Source: Orenia metallireducens
GTDB taxonomy: Bacteria > Bacillota > Halanaerobiia > Halobacteroidales > Halobacteroidaceae
Assembly (NCBI RefSeq): GCF_001693735.1
Contig: NZ_LWDV01000006.1
Coordinates: 111,443 to 175,442, forward strand
Reading direction: 5' to 3'
DNA length: 64,000 bases
Positions within the stretch are counted from its first letter, which is position 1. Each line of letters begins with the position of its first letter. The translations under genes and the position numbers were made by a program. Positions 45,097 to 54,130 of the stretch are shown in pieces. Under the pieces are notes generated by a model. That model did not search any database and was not told where the DNA came from. It saw only the letters and a program-made list of their open reading frames with translations.

Positions 45097-46627
45097 TCTC
45101 TACAACCTCTACATTAATACCCTGTTCTTCAAACTGAGCTAAAATATCCTCTTTCTTTCCTACAATCACTGTCAAGAACCTTTTAGGATAGGTATACTTA
45201 GCGAAGACCTCTTGAGCCTTACTGGCACTTAGGTGATTATACTCCTCTATCACCTTGTTGATATAATCAGCATCTCTATCTTGTAGTTCAACATTATAGA
45301 TAACTCTATTTATAACATTTAACTTAGATTTATATGATTTAGGGTAAAAGGCATTATAGAGATTGATAATCTTAAATAATTCACCTTCCTTTATCTTCTT
45401 CTCCCCACTTTTAATCAAAGTCATCTCCTCTTTAATCGCCTCTATCGCCTGATAGGTATTTTCAGGCTTTACCTCTGTACTGATATAATAGACTCCCCCT
45501 AATTGATTATAAGTGTCATTTGCATAAATTCCATAAACGAAACCCTTCTCAGTACGGAGATTATCCATTAATCTACTCTCAAAATCCCCTCCACCATAGA
45601 CACGATTAGCCATGGTAAGAGCAATTCTATTCTCAAAGCTATTATCAAAGAAGTTATATCCCATCTTAATTTTGGCTTGAGTAGCATCAGGCTTATTGAC
45701 TAAAATGACTTTACCATAATTCTCCCTCTCCATCTTAACTAATGGATTTTTAATCTCAACTTCAATATCCTGATACTTACTCTCCTTTTCTTCTTTTACC
45801 TGCTTATCTTTAGTAGAGTCTTGTCTTTCTTCCTCCTCTACCATACCCCAGTCATTAAAGTACTCTTGAAGCATCTTCTCCATCTTCTTAGTATCTATAT
45901 CACCTACAACAGCAAAGATGGTATTACTAGGAGATATATTCTTGTCATAAAAACTCTGCAGACTCTCAGGAGTGATATTTGAAAGAGCAGCTATATTCAA
46001 GTCAATATTATCATCAAAAGAGTATGGATGGTTATTATAAATGTTCTTATAAAAATACATATCCAGTAAAGAACCCTCTTGGGTCTTGGCTTGAGCTAAA
46101 CTCCTATACACTTCCTGCTTTACCCTAGTGAAATGATTGGCATTAAACTTTGGATTTTTGAAAATTTCTGCCATTAAAGAGATTAGCTCCTTAGTATCTG
46201 TACTTAAAGCACTACCTCCAAAGCTGAGATAATCATTCTCTACTCCAAACCCAAAATCGATTCCATTGATATCCTTATAATTAGCCAATTCCTTTTCATT
46301 GAAATGCTTAGTCCCAGTATTCATCATCTCAACCATAAAGGAGCTAATTCCTGCTAATTCTTTAACTTCTTGCCTTCTTCCTCCATTGATATAACCCTTA
46401 ATCTCAACAATAGGCAGCTGGTGGTCTTCTACTAGATAAACAATGAGACCATTCTCATACTTTACCCGTTTATACTCAGGAATATCTATGTGAGGAACCT
46501 TATTCTTATTGACTGCTAACTTCTCAAAAAGCTCTTTATTGTATTCCACTTCTGCAAAAACAGCTTCACTATAAGCTACTTGGAAGACAACTAGTAACAG
46601 CATTATACCTATAATCAACTTTTTCAC
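45089..46627 (-). CDS. M16-family peptidase-like protein lacking the zinc motif
   Basis: Exported M16 fold protein with a signal peptide (LIIGIMLLLVVFQVAYSEAVFA). The segment that should hold HxxEH reads AGISSFMVEMMNTGTKHF, so the zinc ligands are missing. The usual second M16 lobe with GVYYISTEVKPENTYQAIE and YGIYAN is present. Such inactive subunits pair with an active partner in two-subunit M16 enzymes. The active one is encoded 32 bases upstream. The start is a GTG with AGGAGG before it. It probably acts in the periplasm on peptides. Confidence 0.88.
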   Translation of the reverse strand: MKKLIIGIMLLLVVFQVAYSEAVFAEVEYNKELFEKLAVNKNKVPHIDIPEYKRVKYENGLIVYLVEDHQLPIVEIKGYINGGRRQEVKELAGISSFMVEMMNTGTKHFNEKELANYKDINGIDFGFGVENDYLSFGGSALSTDTKELISLMAEIFKNPKFNANHFTRVKQEVYRSLAQAKTQEGSLLDMYFYKNIYNNHPYSFDDNIDLNIAALSNITPESLQSFYDKNISPSNTIFAVVGDIDTKKMEKMLQEYFNDWGMVEEEERQDSTKDKQVKEEKESKYQDIEVEIKNPLVKMERENYGKVILVNKPDATQAKIKMGYNFFDNSFENRIALTMANRVYGGGDFESRLMDNLRTEKGFVYGIYANDTYNQLGGVYYISTEVKPENTYQAIEAIKEEMTLIKSGEKKIKEGELFKIINLYNAFYPKSYKSKLNVINRVIYNVELQDRDADYINKVIEEYNHLSASKAQEVFAKYTYPKRFLTVIVGKKEDILAQFEEQGINVEVVEIK

Positions 46628-46659
46628 TAAACTAACCTCCTTCTAATTAAATCTATCCT

Positions 46660-48006
46660 TTAATTCTTAGGTAAGATATACCCGATAGTTCTATTATCCC
46701 TTACAAAATATTTTTGGGCTACTCTGATAACATCCTTGGTAGTTAAGTTCTTTAAGCGCTGAATATTCTTCTGATATAGGGTTGGATCATCATAACGGAC
46801 AACACTTGTTGCCACAGTATCAGCTGCAGCAGAGATATCTTTTTGACTGAAGATCAGATCTTTTAATACTCTCTTCTTGACTATCTCTAGCTCACTCTGT
46901 TTAACACCTTGCTCTATTAACTTCTCTAACTCTTGATCAAAGTTATATCGTACATCATAGACCATACCCTCTGACATCGGTACAGTATATAATAAAGCAT
47001 AGCCTGGCTTACGCAATCCCACCGTAAATCCTCCAGCGTCTAAAATCATCCTCTTCTTCTTCTGTAACTCTGTCTTCACTCTAGAGGTAGAGTTATTGAC
47101 TAAGATATCAAGTAAAGCATTAATTGCTACTATATCAGGGTGATTACCTTCAGGTATCTTATATAACATAGCTATAATCGGTACTTGAGTTACCTTCTTT
47201 ACTCTGATAACTCTTTCTGCTTTCTGTTTAGGCTCAATAACCTCTAGCCTCTTAATCTCTTGAGGTTGATAGCTACCATAATATTTTTTGGCTAAAGTAT
47301 ATACCTCTTGAGGATCAACATCACCTGATACAACCATTACTGCATTATTTGGAGCATAATATCTAGTATAGTAATCTCGGATATCCTCCACTGTTATATT
47401 ATCAAGATCTTCCATCCAACCAATGATTTGATGATGTAAAGAAGACTCTTGAAAAGCTTCAGCCTGTATCTTTTCTAAAGAAGAAGTGAATATATTGTTC
47501 TCTACCCTCATTCTTCTCTCTTGTTTGACAACTTCTCTTTCTCGATTAAACTCTTCAGGATCAACCTTCAGATTTCTCATCCTATCGGCTTCAATCGCCA
47601 TTGCCAATTCTAATTTTGCCGATGGAACCTCTTCATAATAAGTGGTGTAATCATAATAAGTTCCAGCATTATTGCTGCCACCTACAGATTTAATCAACTG
47701 ATGAACCTGTTCTTTGGCAAGCCCCTCTGTCCCCAAGAACATAGTATGCTCTAATAGATGGGAAATCCCTGAAATCCCTTCTGGCTCATCAATTGAACCT
47801 ACCTTATACCAGATAGAAAACTTGACTAAAGGAATCTTATGGTCTTCAAATACATAAATCTCTAATCCATTGTCCAATTTAAAATGGGAATAATCTAACT
47901 TTGGAATAAAGAGCTCTTTTTGATTTACTTGATGAGCATATATTGAATTTACTCCAAAGAGAATTAATAGTAATGATAGTAACATAATCTTAAAAGTCTT
48001 TCTCAT
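46660..48006 (-). CDS. M16-family zinc metallopeptidase (active subunit)
   Basis: Exported peptidase with a signal sequence (IMLLSLLLILFGVNSIYA). The inverted zinc motif is HLLEH in SGISHLLEHTMFLGT, with the downstream glutamate in the AIEADRMRNL region. The second lobe contains AAADTVATSVVRYD. At 448 residues it is a PqqL/processing-peptidase-like half-size enzyme. It pairs with the inactive subunit downstream. Upstream, an AAAACACA/TGTGTTTT hairpin (48062-48091) lies before the start; its role is unclear. Confidence 0.93.
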   Translation of the reverse strand: MRKTFKIMLLSLLLILFGVNSIYAHQVNQKELFIPKLDYSHFKLDNGLEIYVFEDHKIPLVKFSIWYKVGSIDEPEGISGISHLLEHTMFLGTEGLAKEQVHQLIKSVGGSNNAGTYYDYTTYYEEVPSAKLELAMAIEADRMRNLKVDPEEFNREREVVKQERRMRVENNIFTSSLEKIQAEAFQESSLHHQIIGWMEDLDNITVEDIRDYYTRYYAPNNAVMVVSGDVDPQEVYTLAKKYYGSYQPQEIKRLEVIEPKQKAERVIRVKKVTQVPIIAMLYKIPEGNHPDIVAINALLDILVNNSTSRVKTELQKKKRMILDAGGFTVGLRKPGYALLYTVPMSEGMVYDVRYNFDQELEKLIEQGVKQSELEIVKKRVLKDLIFSQKDISAAADTVATSVVRYDDPTLYQKNIQRLKNLTTKDVIRVAQKYFVRDNRTIGYILPKN

Positions 48007-48199
48007 CTAATCTTCCTCCTTTATATCTATAATTGATTAGCCTTTAATATTGTTATTATAAAAAACACACCTTTAAAATAAGATGTGTTTTAAGTATATC
48101 ACTTTTATAATGAAGTTAACTTTTCACACCGATATTAGAACTAGAGCAATTAAAAAATTATATAAATTATTTCATTATAATATATATTCAACAGAATAT

Positions 48200-48700
48200 G
48201 TATTTATCCTCTAAGTTGGCTATAAAAACCTATACATTATATAGATATTACGATACTTTTACTTTAGTGTACAGTTGTCTGTTGACAGTTAAGGTTTTTA
48301 AAGTCGAAAAAATTCCTGTTTGAACGAAGCAAGAATTGAGCTAGATCTTTAGAGTTTAATAAAAATTTAATTAAAGAACCTAATTAATGAGAATAGCTAT
48401 TATTTTGATTGCTGAGTGAGTGGGCTTTGCCACGAAGGGTTCTAAGAATGAACCCGTAGGTATATTTCTTTCTAGACCGGGCTTCTTTTGCCACGAAGAG
48501 TTTTGGTTCTGGGCTGCCCTTGCCACGAAGGGGTTGCTTTATAACCCCAAAGGTAAAACTCGTAGGTTTGGTTCCTTTTGGGGCAATGCCAAAAGAAACT
48601 CGCCCTTAGACGAAACCTAAGAATTTTGTCTACTTTTTAAAAAGTAAAAGTGTCGCAACATACCCATTAACCTATAGTCTCTAGATTTAAAGATAATCAA
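48200..48700. repeat. Inverted-end repeat, copy 8 (large core)
   Basis: It occupies much of the gap between the M16 operon and the tiny membrane genes. The left end reads ATATTACGATACTTTT and the right end AAAAGTGTCGCAACATACCC. The core holds GTACAGTTG-type arms and a GC-richer block with repeated TTGCCACGAAG units, also found inverted in copy 3. A 66-codon open frame on the plus strand here is repeat sequence, not a gene. Confidence 0.65.
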
Positions 48701-48730
48701 CATAACAATTTCCTAAAATATACAAAAAAT

Positions 48731-48760
48731 AAAAAAACAGGGGAATCCCCCTGTTTTTTA
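48731..48760 (-). terminator. Terminator after tiny membrane gene a
   Basis: The stem AAAAAACAGGGG/CCCCTGTTTTTT ends in T-rich sequence on the minus strand, just after the last of the four tiny genes. Confidence 0.85.
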
Positions 48761-48767
48761 TTATATC

Positions 48768-48857
48768 TTAATATCCAAAGTCTCCACCTAATAATAATAA
48801 GATTAATACTAAGAAGATTACAAATGCACCATTCTCATCATATCCATAGTCACCCAT
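48768..48857 (-). CDS. YjcZ-like tiny membrane protein a
   Basis: A 29-residue protein (MGDYGYDENGAFVIFLVLIL, then LLLGGDFGY). An acidic, aromatic N-terminus is followed by a single hydrophobic helix and a short GGDFGY tail. GAGGAGG stands about ten bases before the ATG. It fits the YjcZ/tiny-TM sporulation protein type known from Bacillus coats and membranes. Two residues differ from copy c at 49081. It forms the second gene of a pair with gene b, and a strong terminator follows. Confidence 0.85.
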   Translation of the reverse strand: MGDYGYDENGAFVIFLVLILLLLGGDFGY

Positions 48858-48910
48858 TAGGATAAAACCTCCTCAATTTGATTATAGAGATGGAAATAAT
48901 TTAAAAATGA

Positions 48911-48985
48911 TTATTCATAAGTACCTAACAATAACAAAATTAAGATTAAGAAGACTACAAATGCATAATTGTTATCATCAGTCAT
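48911..48985 (-). CDS. YjcZ-like tiny membrane protein b
   Basis: A 24-residue protein (MTDDNNYAFVVFLILILLLL, then GTYE). It has an acidic start, one hydrophobic helix and a very short tail, with GGAGG eight bases before the ATG. First gene of the pair b-a, directly behind a SigK-like promoter. Similar to gene d but with a shifted N-terminus. Confidence 0.85.
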   Translation of the reverse strand: MTDDNNYAFVVFLILILLLLGTYE

Positions 48986-49016
48986 CTTCTCTACCTCCTT
49001 CTTTCTAATCACACTT

Positions 49017-49045
49017 TATACTATGCTTTGAGAAGGAATTTCGTT
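49017..49045 (-). promoter_or_regulatory. SigK-like promoter of pair b-a
   Basis: On the minus strand AACG is followed after 16 bases by CATAGTATA, matching the mother-cell SigK pattern (mACm, 16, CATAnnnTA). The spacing is identical to that before pair d-c. Confidence 0.65.
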
Positions 49046-49052
49046 AGTAATA

Positions 49053-49080
49053 GAAAACAGGGGACAAAGCCTCTGTTTTC
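49053..49080 (-). terminator. Terminator after tiny membrane gene c
   Basis: The stem GAAAACAGGGG/CCTCTGTTTTC lies directly after the gene stop. It resembles the terminator after gene a, supporting duplication of the whole unit. Confidence 0.7.
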
Positions 49081-49170
49081 TTAATATCCGAAGTCCCCAC
49101 CTAATAATAGTAAGATTAAGATTAGAAATATTACAAATGCTCCATTATCATCATATCCATAGTCACCCAT
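49081..49170 (-). CDS. YjcZ-like tiny membrane protein c
   Basis: A 29-residue protein (MGDYGYDDNGAFVIFLILIL, then LLLGGDFGY), the near twin of gene a. AGGAGG stands about ten bases before the ATG. Second gene of the first pair; its own terminator precedes the promoter of the next pair. Confidence 0.85.
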   Translation of the reverse strand: MGDYGYDDNGAFVIFLILILLLLGGDFGY

Positions 49171-49231
49171 TAGGATAAAACCTCCTTATATTAGTTTTAT
49201 TACAAAGAATGAATTGAATTAAAAATACCTA

Positions 49232-49303
49232 TTAATAAGTACCTAACAATAATAAGATTAAGATTAAGAAAACTACAAATACATAATTATCATCATGAGG
49301 CAT
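49232..49303 (-). CDS. YjcZ-like tiny membrane protein d
   Basis: A 23-residue protein (MPHDDNYVFVVFLILILLLL, then GTY). It has a charged, aromatic N-terminus and one hydrophobic helix, with GGGAGGGG eight bases before the ATG. First gene of the pair d-c behind a SigK-like promoter. It corresponds to gene b. Confidence 0.85.
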   Translation of the reverse strand: MPHDDNYVFVVFLILILLLLGTY

Positions 49304-49335
49304 CTTCTTCCCCTCCCTTCTTGCTAATTTCAATT

Positions 49336-49364
49336 TATATTATGTACTTCCCATCAAAATCGTT
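49336..49364 (-). promoter_or_regulatory. SigK-like promoter of pair d-c
   Basis: AACG, 16 bases, then CATAATATA on the minus strand, about 35 bases before gene d. The match to the SigK pattern in both pairs makes chance less likely. Confidence 0.65.
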
Positions 49365-49551
49365 ACAAAAATACCTTATCAGATATAAAACTTCTATTAC
49401 GTGAGTAGTGACGAGTAAATAATAAGAAAACGATTCATTTGTTATTCGTATGATTTTGTAAAATATATAAATACATCCACGAATTTACAAATTATATGTT
49501 GAAACTTAATTAATAGAATAAACTCTTTTACTAAATTGTATATATCAATAG

Positions 49552-49589
49552 AAAGACCCCTGACAAGTTGAAACTTATCAGGGGTCTTT
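49552..49589 (-). terminator. Terminator after the pyruvate oxidase-like gene
   Basis: An AAAGACCCCTGA/TCAGGGGTCTTT stem extended by an inner AAGTT/AACTT, with T-rich ends, lies 15 bases after the stop. Confidence 0.85.
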
Positions 49590-49603
49590 GATATCCATTA
49601 TAA

Positions 49604-51238
49604 TTATACTAATTCAATTACCTTTCTTGACTCTAGCTTAGTTCCTGTAGGTATTGGGTCTGCTGTTGCTACATCTATTAATATAGTCTCTGTTATATCT
49701 TGATTCTGATTTAAGATATAATCCAGCTCTTTAACACTCTCTGCCCTCATCCCTCTAATACCACAGACCTCTGCCAATTTTATAAAATCAGGGTTACTCA
49801 AGTTAACCTCTTCCCGCTCCAAGTTAGCTGAAAGCATCTTGTTTCTTTCCATAGCTAATAATCCATTATTCATCACAATTATCCTAATTGGAAGATTATA
49901 TCTTCTAGCTGTCAAAAGCTCAGCTAAGACCATTCCTATTCCCCCATCACCGATAATACAAGTAACAGGCTTTTCAGGATAGTTTATCTTAGCTGCTAAT
50001 GCTGCTGGTAGAGCAAAGCCCATCGTCCTCCACTTTCCTGAAATTAGAACTTCTTCACATCTCTTATTGAAGTATTTGCCAAACCAGACTACATTATCTC
50101 CAGAATCAAGGGTAATAATCTCATTCTCACCAATATTATTAGAAATCGCCTTGATAATCTCTTTAGGGCATATCCCTTCTTCATTATTCTCATATTCTGT
50201 TGATAATTTATCTATTAATTGCTGTCTAGTACCTTCTATCTTCTCTCTCCACTCTTGATTATTCTTAGCAGAGACCTTCTCTAATAATAATTCCAATGAG
50301 CTTCTTATCTCACCTAAGACTCCTACTTCTACTGGATGGTTCATCCCAATATTTTCTTTTATAGCATCAAATTGTATCACTCTAGGGTTTCGTGGTACAC
50401 TATCCATCGGCCACCAAGTAGCTCCTAAGATAATAATTAAATCTGACTCTTTTAATAGGTTATCAGCTTTCTCATTTCCTGCATGACCTAAACCACCTAA
50501 AAATAATGGTTGATCATATTCAACCATTCCTTTAGCTGCTAGGGTGCTGATCAACCCTCCATTAATCTTATTAGCAAACTCTAATAACTCTTCTCTACAA
50601 CCTTTAACACCTCGACCATATAATATTACTGGTCGTTGAGCTTGATTTATCAGCTCTACTGATTGGTTAATCAACTCATCATCAGGCAATCTCACCTCAT
50701 CCAAATGGGGTAGATAATCACGGGCTTGAGCGTTGGTCTCTTTATCCCACATATCCATAGGAACTATTAAATGGCTGACCCCACCTTCAACTAGCGCTTT
50801 AGTCATTGCCTTGACCATTAAATCTACTATCGATTCAGGATTAGTGACCATAGCAGAGTAGACAGTCAGAGAGTCGGTGATATTCATCTGCTTGATAAAT
50901 TGTTCATAATTTGTACCCATATTCCAGCTCTCTACCTGCCCTGTGATTAAGAGCATAGGTGTTCTATCACTATAAGCATCGGCAACACCATTGAGAATAT
51001 TTACACTACCTGGTCCGCCATCGGCTAGACAAACTGATAGCTGCCCTTTTAACTTGGACTCAGCTGAGGCCATCAATCCTGCTGCACTCTCATGCTTGGT
51101 GGTATAAAGTTTAATCGGAGAATCTTTTAGCTCTGAGAAGAACTTTAAAATGGTATCCCCTGCATAGCCATAGATATGTTCAACCCCCCATTTGTTTAGC
51201 TGTTCTATTATTACTTTACTTAGTTTCTGCTTAGACAT
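49604..51238 (-). CDS. Thiamine-diphosphate enzyme, pyruvate oxidase-like
   Basis: Cytoplasmic TPP-dependent decarboxylase/oxidase of the PoxB/acetolactate synthase family. The N-terminal pyrimidine-binding domain has the catalytic glutamate in TTKHESAAGLMASAE. The central domain is FAD- or nucleotide-binding-like (about 185-330). The C-terminal domain carries the TPP motif from GDGGIG to MNN near residue 425-455. At 544 residues it is slightly shorter than PoxB. Closest by eye is pyruvate oxidase, but acetolactate-type activity is possible. It is monocistronic behind AGGAGTG. In an anaerobe an oxygen-using role would be surprising. Confidence 0.8.
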   Translation of the reverse strand: MSKQKLSKVIIEQLNKWGVEHIYGYAGDTILKFFSELKDSPIKLYTTKHESAAGLMASAESKLKGQLSVCLADGGPGSVNILNGVADAYSDRTPMLLITGQVESWNMGTNYEQFIKQMNITDSLTVYSAMVTNPESIVDLMVKAMTKALVEGGVSHLIVPMDMWDKETNAQARDYLPHLDEVRLPDDELINQSVELINQAQRPVILYGRGVKGCREELLEFANKINGGLISTLAAKGMVEYDQPLFLGGLGHAGNEKADNLLKESDLIIILGATWWPMDSVPRNPRVIQFDAIKENIGMNHPVEVGVLGEIRSSLELLLEKVSAKNNQEWREKIEGTRQQLIDKLSTEYENNEEGICPKEIIKAISNNIGENEIITLDSGDNVVWFGKYFNKRCEEVLISGKWRTMGFALPAALAAKINYPEKPVTCIIGDGGIGMVLAELLTARRYNLPIRIIVMNNGLLAMERNKMLSANLEREEVNLSNPDFIKLAEVCGIRGMRAESVKELDYILNQNQDITETILIDVATADPIPTGTKLESRKVIELV

Positions 51239-51552
51239 ATAAACACTCCTTTTATTAAAGATATCAATATTATAGTTTCCTGAATGGGGAGGATTTATTA
51301 TTCTTAATTTTTAAGAATATTAGTACAGGTTTCGCCTGTCGGCGAGTTACCTTTTTTCTATAGATAAAAAAGTAATCAAAAAATCACTACAAGCAGAAAA
51401 AACACTAGTACTGTTTATTGAGGTATTTATAATTCACTAAATTTTGTGCTTAACATGATAATTTGAAATTCAATTGGTATACCATTTACTTTTCCAAAAG
51501 CTCAAAAAATTATGCTTATTTAAGCATGATTTTTTATAAATTTATTCAAGCT
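51239..51552. other. Gap before the pyruvate oxidase-like gene
   Basis: AT-rich, with no reading frame. It contains a short palindromic patch (TTTCGCCTGTCGGCGAG). Nothing else was recognised. Confidence 0.5.
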
Positions 51553-52146
51553 TTAAAACTCCTTCGCAACCTTTTTAGCCTCTTCAATTGAAGCTGCTAC
51601 TGACTTCTCTAACTCTTTTCCTTGTAAAACATTAGTAAGTTCTGTAGCAACTGTGCTAAAGTCTGTGATTCCCATAAAGCCTAAGATTGTTCTTAGATAG
51701 CGTTCTCCCATCTCAAAATCTTGGGCGGGACCTTCGCTGTACTTACCACCTCTTGCTACCAAATATGTTACCTTCTTGTCTTTAAGTAATCCAGCTGGAC
51801 CCTCTTCTGTATATTTGAAGGTAATCCCAGCTACTACTAAATAATCAATATATACCTTCAAAATAGCTGGAATGCTCAAATTCCACATTGGAGCAGCAAT
51901 GATATACTTATCGGCACTAGCAAACTCCTTGACATATCTTCTAACATCACTATCTTCCTTGGTGAATAACTCTTCTATCATCTCTGCAGTTAAAGGCTTG
52001 ATATCTTCTTGATATAAATCTAAGGTAGTAATTTCATCTTTAGGATTAGCCTTCTTATACTCTTCTAAAAAAGCTTCCGACATCTTAAAGGTATAAGAAT
52101 CGTCCTCAGTTTTTGGGTTTGCCTTAATATACAATACTTTTGACAT
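51553..52146 (-). CDS. azoR: FMN-dependent NADH:quinone/azo oxidoreductase
   Basis: Flavodoxin-fold enzyme that reduces quinones or azo compounds with NADH. The FMN-binding N-terminus is VLYIKANPKTEDDSYTFKMS, the second FMN loop AAPMWNLSIPAILKVYIDYL, and the third ARGGKYSEGPAQDFEMGERY. At 197 residues length is right. The start is the ATG with AAAGGAAG eight bases before it; an upstream ATG would add 17 basic residues and has no site. A decayed pirin gene lies just upstream. Pirins and azoreductases both handle redox or quinone-type compounds, so they may once have been co-transcribed. Confidence 0.9.
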   Translation of the reverse strand: MSKVLYIKANPKTEDDSYTFKMSEAFLEEYKKANPKDEITTLDLYQEDIKPLTAEMIEELFTKEDSDVRRYVKEFASADKYIIAAPMWNLSIPAILKVYIDYLVVAGITFKYTEEGPAGLLKDKKVTYLVARGGKYSEGPAQDFEMGERYLRTILGFMGITDFSTVATELTNVLQGKELEKSVAASIEEAKKVAKEF

Positions 52147-52260
52147 TTTATCATCTTCCTTTCTTGATTTAAATAATCTCTTTAGAATTTTAACCATATT
52201 TTCATTTCACTCTCTTATTTATTATCTCATTACTATATTAAATCTATTAACATAAACTCT

Positions 52261-52440
52261 GCTTTACTTTGGCGATGAGGATGTACCCCAAAGCCTTCAC
52301 CAGGTTAAACAATATCATCATTAAATACCAAATTGCTGATTATCTGGGTTAAAATATTCGGCAAAAGAGAAGCTGAATCTACATCTAACCAACCCTTATC
52401 GCCTCTATAGCGTTCTCCCGATGGGATGATTTCAAGTATC
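52261..52440 (-). pseudogene. Pirin gene remnant
   Basis: On the minus strand three frame-shifted pieces read in order IIPSGERYRGDKGWLDVDS, FSFAEYFNPDNQQFG and PGEGFGVHPHR. They match the N-terminal 60 residues of pirins (RADHGWLD, FSFADYYDP, and the metal-binding GxHPHRxME). At least two frameshifts and an in-frame stop are needed, and nothing homologous follows the HPHR motif, so the rest is deleted. The gap on both sides is AT-rich. Confidence 0.75.
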
Positions 52441-52753
52441 TATCTACACCCCCTACAATTGTCAAGAAAATAACTAAGTTAAATATTTAACTATAAAATG
52501 AAATTATGATAGTAAAGATTTAAAAAGTTTGTACTAGTCTTTGTAATAATATTAAAAATTATATTAGAGGAAATTAACGAACTAATAACTTTCCTAACCT
52601 CCACTTAAAACAAAAATTATATACTTCGGATAAAGATAGTAAGGAAAGACAAAACTAAAGGTGTATTATAAACTTAACATATTTACAGGTGATTTAATGG
52701 AAAATGGCAATTATCACCATTTTAATGTTAAATTTACTATCTATGAATAAAGA

Positions 52754-53296
52754 ATGGTTATTGCAGCTAGCCTTACACCCGCTCATTGGTTTCTAATAAT
52801 TCCTAATCTCTCACTGATATTCAAACCATATTTTACAGATAATAAAAGAACTATTAGAGCAAGTTTATTAGGTAATTTAGTGGTACAAATTATGATAGTC
52901 ATACTATTTATCAGTGCTTTAACTACATTAGGTGTCGATTTAACTTCTGCCTTAAAATTTCCTTTTTATACCTTAAGTGCTCTATCTTTAACAGGTTTAG
53001 AGACAATCATCTTTGTAGCTTGGATGACAGGAGTTATTCTTGAAGTTGGAATTTTTTATTTAGCATCTTTAGAATTAATCTCATCTTTATTTGAGTTAAA
53101 AGATTATAGAACATTAGTTATTCCCTTCTTTATTGCTACTACTTCTGTGGGGCTATTTCAAAGTGGAATTCCAGCCGTTTTTAAACATATAGGCTATATG
53201 GTTCCAATTAATGTATTATTATTAGAAATCCCCTTTCTAACAATAGTTATCTTAATTTATCTAATTGGAAATAAAAAAGATAAATCATGTAAATAA
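52754..53296 (+). pseudogene. Truncated GerAB/spore-permease-type protein
   Basis: A 180-residue membrane protein with about five helices. It matches the C-terminal half of GerAB-type germinant-receptor subunits (about 365 residues): LIFKPYFTDNKRTIRASLLG, then a long helix, a FPFYTLSALSL segment and GLETIIFVAWMTGVILEVGI. No ribosome site precedes the ATG. Upstream, another frame encodes a hydrophobic stretch (MAIITILMLNLLSM) that may be decayed N-terminal sequence. It is probably a remnant, but a shortened working protein cannot be excluded. It opens the spore-associated cluster. Confidence 0.6.
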
Positions 53297-53386
53297 TAAA
53301 AATTAATGACAACCTCTAAATCTAAAAATATTGACTATCTTCATTAAAATTATTCCTTTAAATTATCTATAGAAAGGAGAATATAA

Positions 53387-54118
53387 TTGAATGAAACACT
53401 TGTAGTGATTATTAGAGGGCTAATCGGTTTATTTACTCTCTTAATTTATACTCGTATCCTTGGCAAACACCAGATTAGCCAACTTACTTACTTTGATTAT
53501 ATCATAGGTATTGTAATTGGTTCTATTGCAGCTACCCTCACTACTGATTTAGACAGTCGTACTTGGACACAATGGGTTGGTTTAACTACTTGGGCAGTTA
53601 CTGGCTTTATCTTAGAATGGAGTACATTAAAATCAAGAAAAATCTCTAAATATCTTGAAGGAGAGCCAACTATAGTGATTATGAATGGTAAGATAATGGA
53701 AAACAACTTATCTAGAATGAAATATAAGGTGGATGATCTTCTAGCCCAATTACGTAATAAAAAGATTTTCAACCCTTCTACAGTTGAATTTGCTATCCTC
53801 GAGAAAAATGGAAAATTATCGATTCTGAAGAAGTCTCAATATCAAAACTTAACACCTAAGGATATGAATCTTCCAACTAATTACAAAGGTTTAAGCGTAG
53901 AGCTGATTTATGATGGTATAGTTATTGAACAGAATCTTAAGCAAGTCAATCTTGATCACAATTGGTTAACCTCTCAATTGAGAAAGCACGGAATCAATAA
54001 TATTTCTGAAGTAGTTTTAGTAACTTTAGATACCTCTGGTAAGCTATATATAGATACTAAATCTGATAATAACCTTGAAGTACCAATAGACTTAAGTGAT
54101 TATCCTGGATCAAATTAA
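53387..54118 (+). CDS. DUF421/YetF-family membrane protein 1
   Basis: Three N-terminal membrane helices (residues 5-25, 35-52 and 60-79) with the conserved RILGKHQISQLTYFDYIIGI, followed by a cytoplasmic YetF domain in two halves. The first half includes PTIVIMNGKIMENNLSRMK, VDDLLAQLRNK and FAILEKNGKLSILKK; the second half repeats the pattern. YetF-type proteins occur in SpoVA-2mob operons linked to spore heat resistance and germination. The start is a TTG seven bases after AAAGGAG. It is followed within a few bases by a DUF4363 gene, and a paralogue lies at 55455. Confidence 0.9.
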   Translation: MNETLVVIIRGLIGLFTLLIYTRILGKHQISQLTYFDYIIGIVIGSIAATLTTDLDSRTWTQWVGLTTWAVTGFILEWSTLKSRKISKYLEGEPTIVIMNGKIMENNLSRMKYKVDDLLAQLRNKKIFNPSTVEFAILEKNGKLSILKKSQYQNLTPKDMNLPTNYKGLSVELIYDGIVIEQNLKQVNLDHNWLTSQLRKHGINNISEVVLVTLDTSGKLYIDTKSDNNLEVPIDLSDYPGSN

Positions 54119-54130
54119 GGAGTGAGCCTA

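Noticed and set aside
48420-48620. A 66-codon plus-strand open frame with GF/FATKG-like text
   Set aside because: It lies wholly within repeat copy 8, has no ribosome site, and its sequence recurs inverted at 11862.
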